This document shows positions 1 through 6,104 of a stretch of DNA of 10,954 bases, piece by piece; position 1 is the stretch's first letter, and each line of letters starts with the position of its first letter. The translations under genes were made by a program, and so were the position numbers. Under the pieces are notes generated by a model. It was not told the origin of the DNA. It did not search any database and was given only the letters and a program-made list of their open reading frames with translations. The DNA is taken from the NCBI GenBank assembly GCA_017883485.1, contig JADGNM010000051.1, forward strand, positions 1-10,954, written 5' to 3'. This DNA comes from Methanosarcina sp. GTDB lineage: Archaea; Halobacteriota; Methanosarcinia; Methanosarcinales; Methanosarcinaceae.

Positions 1-262
1 GCAAGAAATTTGAGATGCCATCTCTGGCTCAATTAATCAGGGAAAGAAGTTCATCGAATTGAAAGTAAAAGGTTTTCACTCAATTTGAAGAGGATACATA
101 TATATGCTTGTTGGGATTGCAGCACTTTATATGATTTACTATGCCGTTAGAAGTGACGAAGGGCTTACCTGAGCAAAAAATGAGTAAAATATTTAGAAAG
201 TCTTCTTTCTGGCAGATGTTATTAACATCATACCAGCTAGCTTTGATTTCTATTCTGACGGG
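1..262. other. No recognisable gene at the left edge
   Basis: I see no supportable gene here on either strand. The plus strand has only a 22-codon frame (104-172, hydrophobic, MLVGIAALYMIYYAV...) with a weak GAGGA-like sequence in front. A longer plus-strand frame starting at 141 runs antisense into the peroxiredoxin remnant and has no family features. The minus strand carries stops in all frames. The stretch may be the downstream flank of the broken peroxiredoxin gene. Confidence 0.5.
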
Positions 263-505
263 TCATATTTCATTTTTTTTCAACGCTTTCAGTTCCGAAA
301 GTACCTTTTCGGCATGTCCAGCGGCTTTAACATTATCCCATACTCTAATTATTTTCCCTTCCGGATTTATAAGAAATGTTGTCCTGACCGTTCCTGTAAT
401 TTCTTTACCCCTTAAGCGTTTTGGATGCAGGACGTCGTATGCTTTGTGAACATCTGTCTGCTCATCGGAGAGAAGCTTTATTTTAAGTTCTTTCTTCTCG
501 AATTT
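263..505 (-). pseudogene. bcp: Peroxiredoxin (Bcp/AhpC-TSA family) C-terminal remnant
   Basis: The minus strand is open for 80 codons and ends in TGA at 263-265. The translation starts FEKKELKIKLLSDEQTDVHK and continues with a segment containing TFLINPEGKI, RVWDNVK and GHAEKVL. This is the usual C-terminal half of a Bcp-type thiol peroxidase: the beta strand before the LLSD turn, the [R/S]TFLI-D/N-P-x-G-K hairpin and the last helix. Such enzymes are about 150-160 residues and reduce hydroperoxides with a peroxidatic Cys in the N-terminal third. That third is missing here. An in-frame TAA (506-508) sits directly upstream, there is no start codon, and the end of the next gene lies a few bases beyond. 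I infer a 5' deletion that leaves a non-functional fragment. The family call is firm; whether the loss is natural or an assembly artefact is open. Confidence 0.8.
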
Positions 506-514
506 TTAAAAAGA

Positions 515-994
515 TTATCCTTTACGTTTCCAGGGCAGTAACGCAGCTGCGAATGACAGAAACGGGCCTGCAAACAAACCTGCCCAGAGCAGAAGTCCCG
601 TTATTTCGAGGCAAAAGAAGTAAAGACGCTTCTTTGTTGAGACCCCACCATAATTCTCGTCTTTCAAACTTAAGATCAGAGCAATAACTCCAAGTCCTAT
701 GCTTACGAGAATTAGAAATAGAGTAATGGATACTTCAGAGGTATATGACGTTTTGCTCAATGAGATCAGCATCTGTGAAACTAACGAAAATCCTGTGCCC
801 AGGAAGAAAAGACCTGCGAAGATCCCGGAAATGCGTGCCGGATTGAAACCAGCTACAATTTCCTTTTTGAGGAAGATCGCCAGAAGGCCCAGTGCAAGAA
901 TTACTCCAAAAGGGACGAAGACCAGAAGAGGGCTCTGCCCTTCCCACAGGTAAATCTTTATCTGGCTAAGGGGTGTTGATATCCATTCCTTCAA
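515..994 (-). pseudogene. C-terminal membrane part of a frameshifted membrane protein
   Basis: This frame encodes about 159 residues with four likely membrane segments. They start near SPLLVFVPFGVILALGLLAIF, ARISGIFAGLFFLGTGFSL, VSITLFLILVSIGLGVIAL and FFCLEITGLLLWAGLFAGPF. The protein ends LLPWKRKG. The nominal start is a TTG inside a coding stretch without a ribosome binding site. The same frame stays open upstream to about 1033 (reading NYGIVLGYEETFTLKEWIS), where it meets the end of the exported-protein frame 1021-1539. It is therefore the second half of that gene and not a separate gene. I do not recognise the family. A topology of signal anchor, extracellular domain and C-terminal membrane bundle suggests a cell-surface protein of unknown role. 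Only about 8 bases separate its stop codon from the peroxiredoxin remnant. Confidence 0.7.
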
Positions 995-1020
995 AGTGAA
1001 AGTCTCTTCATACCCTAAAA

Positions 1021-1539
1021 CTATCCCATAATTCCCTCTCCGCGTGTGGCACTGGCTACAGCATAATACTTCCCGCTTTCCGGAGCTTTAAGATCGGGAC
1101 TGGCCAGAGAGTAGAAGGCACTCGGGGCAAATGCTTCATAATCCGCACTCTCGGGGAGGCGGCCTGAAAAGACTTTTACTCCATACCCCTGGGGCACTTC
1201 AAGTTTCTCGGGTACTTTTCCCTCATCTGTAAGACCAGGGCCCATAAGAATAAGGTCCGGAGTAATACTATGCCTTCCCTGCTCAACAGGGACAATGAGC
1301 CCGAGTACAATTCTTTCTCCTTGCTTCACCTCAAAACTGTAGTATGCGAGATCTCCTTCGGCAAGCTGCCCATAAAGGATCCTGGATATCGAAGGGTCTT
1401 CAAAGGGAATAGCAGCCTCAGGGCTTTTACCTCCCCCTCCGAAAGTCGGAACATGGGCAAGGGCAGGAGTGATCAAAAAGTACACAGCAGTTAGCAAAAT
1501 CAAAAAGATACCAGAACACCAAAGTCCCCATCGTTTCAT
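1021..1539 (-). pseudogene. N-terminal exported part of a frameshifted membrane protein
   Basis: The frame opens with ATG at 1539 and encodes 172 residues. Residues 1-29 look like a signal peptide or anchor: MKRW, a hydrophobic stretch from about residue 6, then TPALA. A predicted extracellular domain follows. It has a glycine-rich patch (GGGGKSPEAA) and short segments such as GQLAEGDLAYYSFEVKQGER that suggest a beta-sandwich. The frame ends early at TAG (1021-1023) after GEGIMG. One extra C in the CCC run at 1034-1036 (a G on the coding strand) would change this to GEGNYGIVLGYEETF and continue into frame 515-994, giving one protein of about 341 residues. Both halves are hydrophobicity-consistent and their codon use looks alike, so a one-base deletion in a single gene is the simplest reading. 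The family is not recognised. Confidence 0.72.
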
Positions 1540-1573
1540 AACTATATTCTTATCCGGTATTCGGTAAATAAGT

Positions 1574-1611
1574 ATCAGAGTACAAAATCAGAGTACAAAA
1601 CCAGAGTAAAG
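1574..1611. repeat. 13-bp tandem repeat, about 2.9 copies, in divergent intergenic DNA
   Basis: ATCAGAGTACAAA occurs twice head to tail (1574-1586 and 1587-1599). A third copy follows with two changes (ACCAGAGTAAA, from 1600). The array lies between the minus-strand membrane-protein gene, which starts at 1539, and the plus-strand glycosylase gene, which starts at 1700, where both promoters are expected. It could be a regulator-binding array or simple slippage; the sequence alone does not decide. Confidence 0.8.
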
Positions 1612-1699
1612 AATTATAGAAAGAGCCCAAAATTAAATTTTCAGGATAAGTAAATCATTTTTTCGAAAACCCTTTTTGAAATGGGCTCAGATTAAGCTT

Positions 1700-2029
1700 A
1701 TGAGGATCTGGGACATACCCCCTGAGAAGATGTGCAGACAGCACCTGCTGGGGGAACACCGTGAGCTGCATGCTTTATGGTCAATAATTATCAATGACAA
1801 AAAAGGTTATGCCCACCATCCGGAAACTATGCGCTGGAGGGGAAAGCTAAAGGCTCTCTATCTGCGGCATGAAGCTCTGGTCGAGGAGATGACAAAGCGT
1901 GGCTATAAACACCATACTCCTCTCGACCCCGCCTTTGCTACAGGAAAAGCCGTTCAGGACGAACTTGTAGATTCTTATGAAGAGCAGGTCCGGCTCCTGA
2001 AAGAAAGAGGATGCGAGTGCAGGGTTTGA
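1700..2029 (+). CDS. Pyrimidine dimer DNA glycosylase / endonuclease V-like protein
   Basis: The gene encodes 109 residues starting MRIWDIPPEKMCRQHLLGEH and continuing RELHALW. This resembles T4 endonuclease V ([23 protein letters not shown]), the small all-helical enzyme that removes UV-induced pyrimidine dimers by glycosylase and AP-lyase steps. By that alignment Arg2 matches T4 Arg3, His15 matches His16, and Glu22 matches the catalytic Glu23. The T4 N-terminal Thr whose alpha-amine attacks the sugar aligns with Met1, so the nucleophile here would be the initiator Met amine. Further blocks are HHPETMRWRGKLKAL, RHEALVEEM and DSYEEQVRLLKERG. A TTG at 1676 would add eight residues and bury the N-terminus, so I prefer ATG at 1700. 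Neither start has a clear ribosome binding site. The gene is divergent from the membrane-protein gene and about 115 bases before the ligase gene. Confidence 0.75.
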   Translation: MRIWDIPPEKMCRQHLLGEHRELHALWSIIINDKKGYAHHPETMRWRGKLKALYLRHEALVEEMTKRGYKHHTPLDPAFATGKAVQDELVDSYEEQVRLLKERGCECRV

Positions 2030-2143
2030 TCCGGAGAATTTTCAAATGGCTCCTTTTAAGGATTGTGCCCAGGGTATCTCCTGTTCAAAGCAAATAAATA
2101 ACAGGTTATTTCTACATACTATTATCTGTTTGCGGTGCTTTTT

Positions 2144-3502
2144 ATGAACAACCTGCGACCTTATTTCAATCAGGAAATCGAAACTATGGAAAGGGGGGAA
2201 CTTGATGCTCTTATAGAAGAGCGCGTGCGCTATACGGTAAAATATGCAGCAGAAAACTCCCCTTTTTACAGAAAATGGTTTGAAAGGCAGGGAGTAAATC
2301 CTGCAGATATTAAGACCCATGAGGATCTTCTGGACCTTCCCATAATCTCAGGAAGAACCATACGGGAAAACCAGCCTCCCGAAACTGCTGAGTTCATGTT
2401 CAGGAGTGCAGGCTGGGAAGATATTTTCACGATTCATGAGACCAGCGGAACCAGTGGAACTCCGAAGAGCTTTTTCCTTACCTGGGAGGACTGGGAACGC
2501 TATGCGGAAAAATACGCCCGCATTTTCCGGTCGCAGGGTTTCGGTCCCGGGGACAGGGTTGTTGTCTGTGCCTCTTATGGTATGAACGTGGGAGCAAATA
2601 CCATGACCCTTGCAGCCAGGCAGCTTGGCATGAGCATTATCCCGGAGGGCAAATGCACATTTCCACTGCGCGTAATCAAAACCTATCAGCCTACAGGCAT
2701 AGTGGGCAGCGTATTCAAGCTTCTGAACCTTGCCAGACGGATGCGGGCAGAGAGCATCAACCCTCAAGAGTCAGGCATGAATAAGCTGGTCGTGGGAGGA
2801 GAAGCATTTGCTGAAGAGTCCAGAAATTACCTTTCAGAAATCTGGGGCTGTCCAGTGTACAATACCTATGGAAGTACGGAAGGAACGATGTGTGGGGAGT
2901 GCAACGAGATCTCCGGGCTGCATGTGCCGGAGGACTTTGTCCATCTTGATGTTTACGATCCTTATTTAGAGAATTTCGTACCGGATGGAGAGTGCGGAAG
3001 AGTAATTCTGAGCACACTCTTACCACCCGGGGCAAAAGCAGGAAATCTTCTTTTAAATTATGATACCGAGGATACTACTGTCGTGCTTACGCGTAAGCAG
3101 TGCCCCTGCGGAAGGACCCATATGAAAATAATGACTCCGCAGCGAGAGGCAGAAACGATGTGGGTTGAAGGGACTCCCTTCAACCGCGTAGATGTGGAAA
3201 AGGGGGTCTTCCAGCGCGAAAATATGGATTATCTGACAGGCGAGTACGAAGCCTTTCTTTATGAGGAAGAAGATGAGGGAGAAACCGTACTTAGAGTCAC
3301 CATGGAATGCGAAAATCCTGATACCTGCGACAGAGATCTAATAAAAGAGAACTTTGTTCGGAATTTTCTCAGGTATAAGCCTCCTCTTTCTCATGCTTAT
3401 TTAGAAGGTACCTTCAAGATCTTATTTAATTTTACAGGTCCTATGGGACTCGAGTTGAGCAAGATTAAAGGCAGGCCTAAAAGACTTGTGGACCGAAGAT
3501 AA
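2144..3502 (+). CDS. PaaK-family adenylate-forming ligase (phenylacetate-CoA ligase / coenzyme F390 synthetase-like)
   Basis: The 452-residue protein has the PaaK layout. The N-terminal family helix is EIETMERGELDALIEERV, followed by NSPFYRKWF. The phosphate-binding loop is ETSGTSGTPK (about residues 99-108), and the adenylate motif is YNTYGSTEG (239-247). A Cys/His set follows: CGEC (250-253) with GLH (258-260), and CPCGRTH (320-326). The C-terminal lid ends SKIKGRPKRLVDRR. Family members activate a carboxylate with ATP to an acyl-AMP. In methanogens, homologues adenylylate F420 to coenzyme F390 or are annotated so without proof. The acyl-CoA-ligase type RTGD aspartate motif is here NYDTED, and GR-S-DD after CPCGR is PQREAE, closer to F390-synthetase-like proteins. 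ATG 2144 has GGTG six bases upstream; GTG 2135 overlaps that site. The substrate is unknown. Confidence 0.8.
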   Translation: MNNLRPYFNQEIETMERGELDALIEERVRYTVKYAAENSPFYRKWFERQGVNPADIKTHEDLLDLPIISGRTIRENQPPETAEFMFRSAGWEDIFTIHETSGTSGTPKSFFLTWEDWERYAEKYARIFRSQGFGPGDRVVVCASYGMNVGANTMTLAARQLGMSIIPEGKCTFPLRVIKTYQPTGIVGSVFKLLNLARRMRAESINPQESGMNKLVVGGEAFAEESRNYLSEIWGCPVYNTYGSTEGTMCGECNEISGLHVPEDFVHLDVYDPYLENFVPDGECGRVILSTLLPPGAKAGNLLLNYDTEDTTVVLTRKQCPCGRTHMKIMTPQREAETMWVEGTPFNRVDVEKGVFQRENMDYLTGEYEAFLYEEEDEGETVLRVTMECENPDTCDRDLIKENFVRNFLRYKPPLSHAYLEGTFKILFNFTGPMGLELSKIKGRPKRLVDRR

Positions 3503-3557
3503 TGAGAAAAGATTCTGGAAAATCGCGTTTGCTACTTCGAAGGTGTTATTGAAAATT

Positions 3558-3606
3558 AAGTCAAATCTAATCTCTTTTTTAAATTTTGTTACTTTTTTTC
3601 AGATTT
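3558..3606 (+). terminator. Putative terminator of the PaaK-family gene
   Basis: Two T tracts (3575-3580 and 3593-3599) lie 70-100 bases after the stop codon. They are enclosed by AAATCT (3563-3568) and AGATTT (3601-3606), which can pair. Oligo-T runs are the usual archaeal termination signal; the pairing is weak. Confidence 0.45.
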
Positions 3607-3720
3607 AGTCTTAACGGTTAATCCATTTTCTCCTGTAGTAAATATTATTATTCCCAAACATAAATATTATTGAAGAACTAATTATTTTATTAATCAACTC
3701 TTTTATATTAGTGGCTAAGT

Positions 3721-3737
3721 GAGAAAAACATATATAG
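3721..3737 (+). promoter_or_regulatory. Candidate nikR promoter (BRE + TATA box)
   Basis: The purine-rich GAGAAAAAC (3721-3729) followed by ATATATAG (3730-3737) matches an archaeal TFB-recognition element plus TATA box. Transcription would be expected to start about 25 bases downstream, near 3757-3762, leaving a leader of about 40 bases before the nikR ATG at 3801. An alternative TATA-like run, CTTTTATATTAG, lies near 3700. Confidence 0.5.
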
Positions 3738-3764
3738 TAATACGTGCAATAAGATAAAGTATTA
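3738..3764. promoter_or_regulatory. Inverted repeat TAATAC-N15-GTATTA, candidate NikR operator
   Basis: TAATAC (3738-3743) and GTATTA (3759-3764) are perfect inverted copies separated by 15 bases. They begin immediately after the candidate nikR TATA box and reach the expected start site, a position where a bound repressor would block transcription. E. coli NikR binds GTATGA-N16-TCATAC, so half-site length and spacing are nearly the same. This suggests autoregulation by NikR. The half-site sequence differs from the E. coli one and binding is not shown. Confidence 0.4.
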
Positions 3765-3800
3765 TTCTTGTAGATATAATTGAATTTATCTGGTGATAAG

Positions 3801-4223
3801 ATGGAAACAGAACTAATGAGGATAGGGGTTTCCCTTCCCGATACCCTTCTGAGTAAATTTGATGAGATTATCGAGAAGAGAGGTTATTCTTCCAGATCGG
3901 AAGGCATAAGGGATGCAATCAGGAGTTATATTTCGTATTACGAATGGATGGGTGATATCAAAGGCCATCGTGTCGGAACCGTTGCGGTTATTTACGACCA
4001 CACAAAAAGAGGCCTTTCAAATGCCCTTGCAGACATCCAGCATAATTATTCTCACCTGATTAAATCCTCCGTGCATATCCACCTCGATCATGACAACTGT
4101 TTTGAGGTAATCGTTCTGGACGGGGACGGCGAAGAAATTAAAGCGCTTGCAGAAGCTATAATGGCTCTCAAAGGAGTAAAATTCTCAAAACTCACGACTG
4201 TAGCCTCAAACGAAAAGATCTGA
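3801..4223 (+). CDS. nikR: Nickel-responsive transcriptional regulator NikR
   Basis: The protein has 140 residues, against 133 in E. coli and about 138 in Pyrococcus. Residues 6-45 are a ribbon-helix-helix DNA-binding domain: [19 protein letters not shown], then [15 protein letters not shown]. Residues 55-135 form the ACT-like nickel-binding and tetramerisation domain. The high-affinity nickel ligands are all present: His81 (in QHNY), His92 and His94 (VHIH) and Cys100 (HDNC), with the same spacing as E. coli His76, His87, His89 and Cys95. Loaded with Ni(II), NikR tetramers bind palindromic operators and usually repress nickel uptake genes. ATG 3801 follows GGTGAT with three bases between, the same layout as echF; the TTG at 3780 lies upstream of that ribosome binding site and is not used. 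The gene is convergent with the nickel-dependent Ech operon. No nickel transporter gene is in the window. Confidence 0.95.
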   Translation: METELMRIGVSLPDTLLSKFDEIIEKRGYSSRSEGIRDAIRSYISYYEWMGDIKGHRVGTVAVIYDHTKRGLSNALADIQHNYSHLIKSSVHIHLDHDNCFEVIVLDGDGEEIKALAEAIMALKGVKFSKLTTVASNEKI

Positions 4224-4260
4224 TCACCAGTCGGATCTGGACTCTAACTCTAAATATACA

Positions 4261-4302
4261 AATCGATGAATTATGAAATCGATAAGTTATGTGAATCGAT
4301 AA
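4261..4302. repeat. Three spaced copies of AATCGATRA downstream of nikR
   Basis: AATCGATGA (4261-4269), AATCGATAA (4277-4285) and AATCGATAA (4294-4302) repeat with a period of 16-17 bases. Each copy contains the self-complementary ATCGAT. They lie 38 bases after the nikR stop and before its terminator. Period and palindromic core recall a protein-binding array, but the position in a 3' region makes a slippage-derived minisatellite equally likely. Confidence 0.7.
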
Positions 4303-4323
4303 TTCAAGCATTAATAGTTAAGC

Positions 4324-4358
4324 CCGAGAAAAAGGAAAAACTCTTTCGGTTTTTTTAT
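4324..4358 (+). terminator. Putative nikR terminator
   Basis: CCGAGA (4324-4329) pairs with TCTTTCGG around 4342-4349 (six pairs, one of them G-T), with an A-rich loop. It is followed at once by a run of seven to eight T on the plus strand (4350-4356), then ATTC. It stands about 100 bases after the nikR stop. Confidence 0.6.
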
Positions 4359-4483
4359 TCGAGATCGCAGATCTTGTAACTTTGTTCTCTACGTTAGTCC
4401 ACTAGATCTCCTTCTTTTAAGAGTTTTAAGGTTATGGGGAAGATTTAATGCTTTTAAATCATGTAACAACCTGCATAAAAAAC

Positions 4484-4541
4484 ATAAAGCTAAATCAAAA
4501 AAGATAAAAGCTGATCAAGAAAAGATGTAAAGCTAAATTTA
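4484..4541. repeat. Imperfect repeat of about 21 bp, three copies
   Basis: Three related units follow each other: ATAAAGCTAAATCAAAAAAG (4484-4503), ATAAAAGCTGATCAAGAAAA (from 4504) and ATGTAAAGCTAAATTT (from 4525). The shared core is TAAAGCTAAAT or AAAGCTGAT. On the minus strand the array lies beyond the ech terminator hairpin. No function can be read from it. Confidence 0.5.
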
Positions 4542-4561
4542 TTTAGCCATACGAAATAGTG

Positions 4562-4645
4562 AAATGCTCCTTTATTAAAAGAGCATTTTGCACTGCCAAA
4601 ACTACTAAAAAAATAAGTAATACCCAAAAAAGAATAAATAAATTA
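4562..4645 (-). terminator. Putative 3' end of the ech operon
   Basis: On the minus strand, the DNA after the echF stop contains several T runs (forward-strand A runs at about 4607-4613 and 4625-4632). A strong hairpin follows: AAATGCTC (4562-4569) pairs perfectly with GAGCATTT (4581-4588), and the loop can extend the stem with TTTA/TAAA. T runs are typical archaeal stop signals, and the hairpin may protect the mRNA end. Confidence 0.6.
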
Positions 4646-4650
4646 AATTC

Positions 4651-4989
4651 TTATTTGGGAGTTGCTGGAGCCACATTTTTAATGTACTCTTTAGCACCTG
4701 TTTTTGGTCTTTCGTTGGATATCGTTATACAATCTTTCGGGCAACCGCCAACGCATTCAGTGCACATGATACATCTGAACACATTAAGTTCCCACGTTTT
4801 TTCGGCTTTGGTAACTTTTATTGCATCAGGAGGACATTTCTTTTGGCATATCCCACAGTAGATACAGTTTGCAGGATCAAAAATAATCCTCCCCTTAAAC
4901 TCTTTAAAAGGTGCCCTTATCTCGAAGGGGTAAAGTCTGGTAGCAGGTTTTTTAGAAACATTTGCTATAATAAGATTTAACATACCCAT
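4651..4989 (-). CDS. echF: Ech hydrogenase subunit EchF, 2[4Fe-4S] ferredoxin-like protein
   Basis: This is a 112-residue polyferredoxin subunit. The two cluster motifs are CIYCGICQKKCP (Cys42, 45, 48, 52) and CIMCTECVGGCP (Cys73, 76, 79, 83), each CxxCxxCxxxCP. It is related to NuoI of complex I and HycF-type subunits. It passes electrons between soluble ferredoxin and the EchC cluster at the membrane surface. It is the last gene of the operon, 16 bases after echE. The start at 4989 follows GGTGAT with three bases between; a second ATG two codons later (4983) is also possible. The tail after the second motif (about residues 92-112) is polar and ends NVAPATPK. All eight Cys are present, so the subunit looks intact. 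Confidence 0.96.
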   Translation of the reverse strand: MGMLNLIIANVSKKPATRLYPFEIRAPFKEFKGRIIFDPANCIYCGICQKKCPPDAIKVTKAEKTWELNVFRCIMCTECVGGCPKDCITISNERPKTGAKEYIKNVAPATPK

Positions 4990-5005
4990 TATATCACCCT
5001 TCTTT

Positions 5006-6082
5006 TTATCTTTCAGTGCAGCTAATGCAGGGATCTATAGTAAGTACAACTATAGGGACATCTGCGAGTTTTATGCCCGGCAGCGTCAGCAACAGCGAAG
5101 GTATGTTTGCAAAGGTAGGGGTCCTTATTTTAAGCCTTTCCAGGTTTTTAGTGCCATTACCTTTCACATAATATACAACTTCACCTCTGGGCTGCTCTGT
5201 CCTCATAATCGCTTCACCGGTAGGGGAGCCCTTTATGGGGGTCGCAATCTCACCATTAGGCAGCTTGGAGATAGCATTCCTTATTAACTTAATAGATTCA
5301 TACAATTCGAAAACTCTTACTTTAGTTCTGGAGTAACAATCTCCGTCTTTTTCAACAACTGCCTTAAAACCAAGATCTTTATAGATATCCCAGTCGGCTT
5401 CTTCTCTGAGGTCGCTGTGAACCCCACTCCCTCTAAGGGTAGGGCCAACAGTTCCAGCCTCATAAGCAAGCTGTTTTGACATTGTAGCTAATCCCACAGT
5501 TCGTTGCTTAACTGTATAATTATTTATGAACACTTTTTCAAGATCTTTAACTTGAGATTCGACTGTATCGAGCATTTTCAGAATAAGATCAATATGTTCT
5601 TTAGTCAAATCTTTGGAAGCTCCTCCGACTTTGGATATTGAATGTATAACTCTGTTTCCAGTGATTTTCTCCAATACATCTAATACTGCCTCTCTGTACT
5701 TCCAGCATTCATAAAAGAGACTTTCAAATCCAAAACCATCGGCAAACAGGCCAAGCCAAAGGAGGTGACTATGAACTCTGTTGAGTTCACCAACTATTAC
5801 TCTGATATACATCGCTCTTTCAGGGATTTCGACATCGAATAGTTTTTCGACTGCCATTGTGTAAGTTATACCATGAAGGGCACTGCATATTCCGCATATT
5901 CTTTCACAAATATAGGTTGTTTGGTTATAGTCCTTTGTGTCTATGAATTTCTCAAGCCCTCTGTGCACGTAGCCCAGGGAGGGAAGTGCACCAATAACAA
6001 CATCGTTGTCCAGTTCAAGTTTTAAGGATACTGGTTCGGGTAAAACGGGATGCTGAGGACCAAAAGGTATTACGGTTGTCAT
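5006..6082 (-). CDS. echE: Ech hydrogenase large (catalytic [NiFe]) subunit EchE
   Basis: The 358-residue protein is the [NiFe]-site subunit, homologous to NuoD and to the large subunits of group 4 hydrogenases such as CooH and HycE. The N-terminal nickel motif is RICGICSALH (Cys63, Cys66) and the C-terminal one is DPCISC (Cys352, Cys355), so all four metal-binding Cys are present. Other family blocks are FGPQHPVLPEP at the start, LGYVHRGLEK (about 36-45), the stretch with RTEQPRGEVVYYVKG (about 295-308), and TFANIPSLLLTLPG. Only Thr-Glu-Arg follows the last metal Cys, so the C-terminal extension that a maturation protease removes in most [NiFe] hydrogenases is absent, as in CooH-like enzymes. 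A strong GAGAGGAG site (6089-6096) supports ATG 6082. Its position between echD and echF is standard. Confidence 0.97.
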   Translation of the reverse strand: MTTVIPFGPQHPVLPEPVSLKLELDNDVVIGALPSLGYVHRGLEKFIDTKDYNQTTYICERICGICSALHGITYTMAVEKLFDVEIPERAMYIRVIVGELNRVHSHLLWLGLFADGFGFESLFYECWKYREAVLDVLEKITGNRVIHSISKVGGASKDLTKEHIDLILKMLDTVESQVKDLEKVFINNYTVKQRTVGLATMSKQLAYEAGTVGPTLRGSGVHSDLREEADWDIYKDLGFKAVVEKDGDCYSRTKVRVFELYESIKLIRNAISKLPNGEIATPIKGSPTGEAIMRTEQPRGEVVYYVKGNGTKNLERLKIRTPTFANIPSLLLTLPGIKLADVPIVVLTIDPCISCTER

Positions 6083-6088
6083 ATGATT

Positions 6089-6096
6089 CTCCTCTC
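6089..6096 (-). promoter_or_regulatory. Ribosome binding site of echE
   Basis: GAGAGGAG on the minus strand, six bases before the echE ATG. It fixes the start and is one of the strongest sites in the operon, in keeping with an independent initiation after the 22-base gap behind echD. Confidence 0.75.
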
Positions 6097-6104
6097 AAAT
6101 TGCT

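Noticed and set aside
141..449. Plus-strand 102-codon frame
   Set aside because: Most of it is antisense to the peroxiredoxin remnant, whose minus-strand reading matches a known family; the plus reading shows no motif.
1021..1045. Programmed ribosomal frameshift in the membrane-protein gene
   Set aside because: No slippery heptamer or strong downstream structure is visible; a one-base deletion is simpler.
1676..1699. TTG start for the glycosylase gene
   Set aside because: It would add eight residues before MRIWD and block the N-terminal active site known for the family.
4559..4861. Plus-strand 100-codon frame over the ech 3' end
   Set aside because: Antisense to the EchF cluster motifs and running through the ech terminator hairpin.
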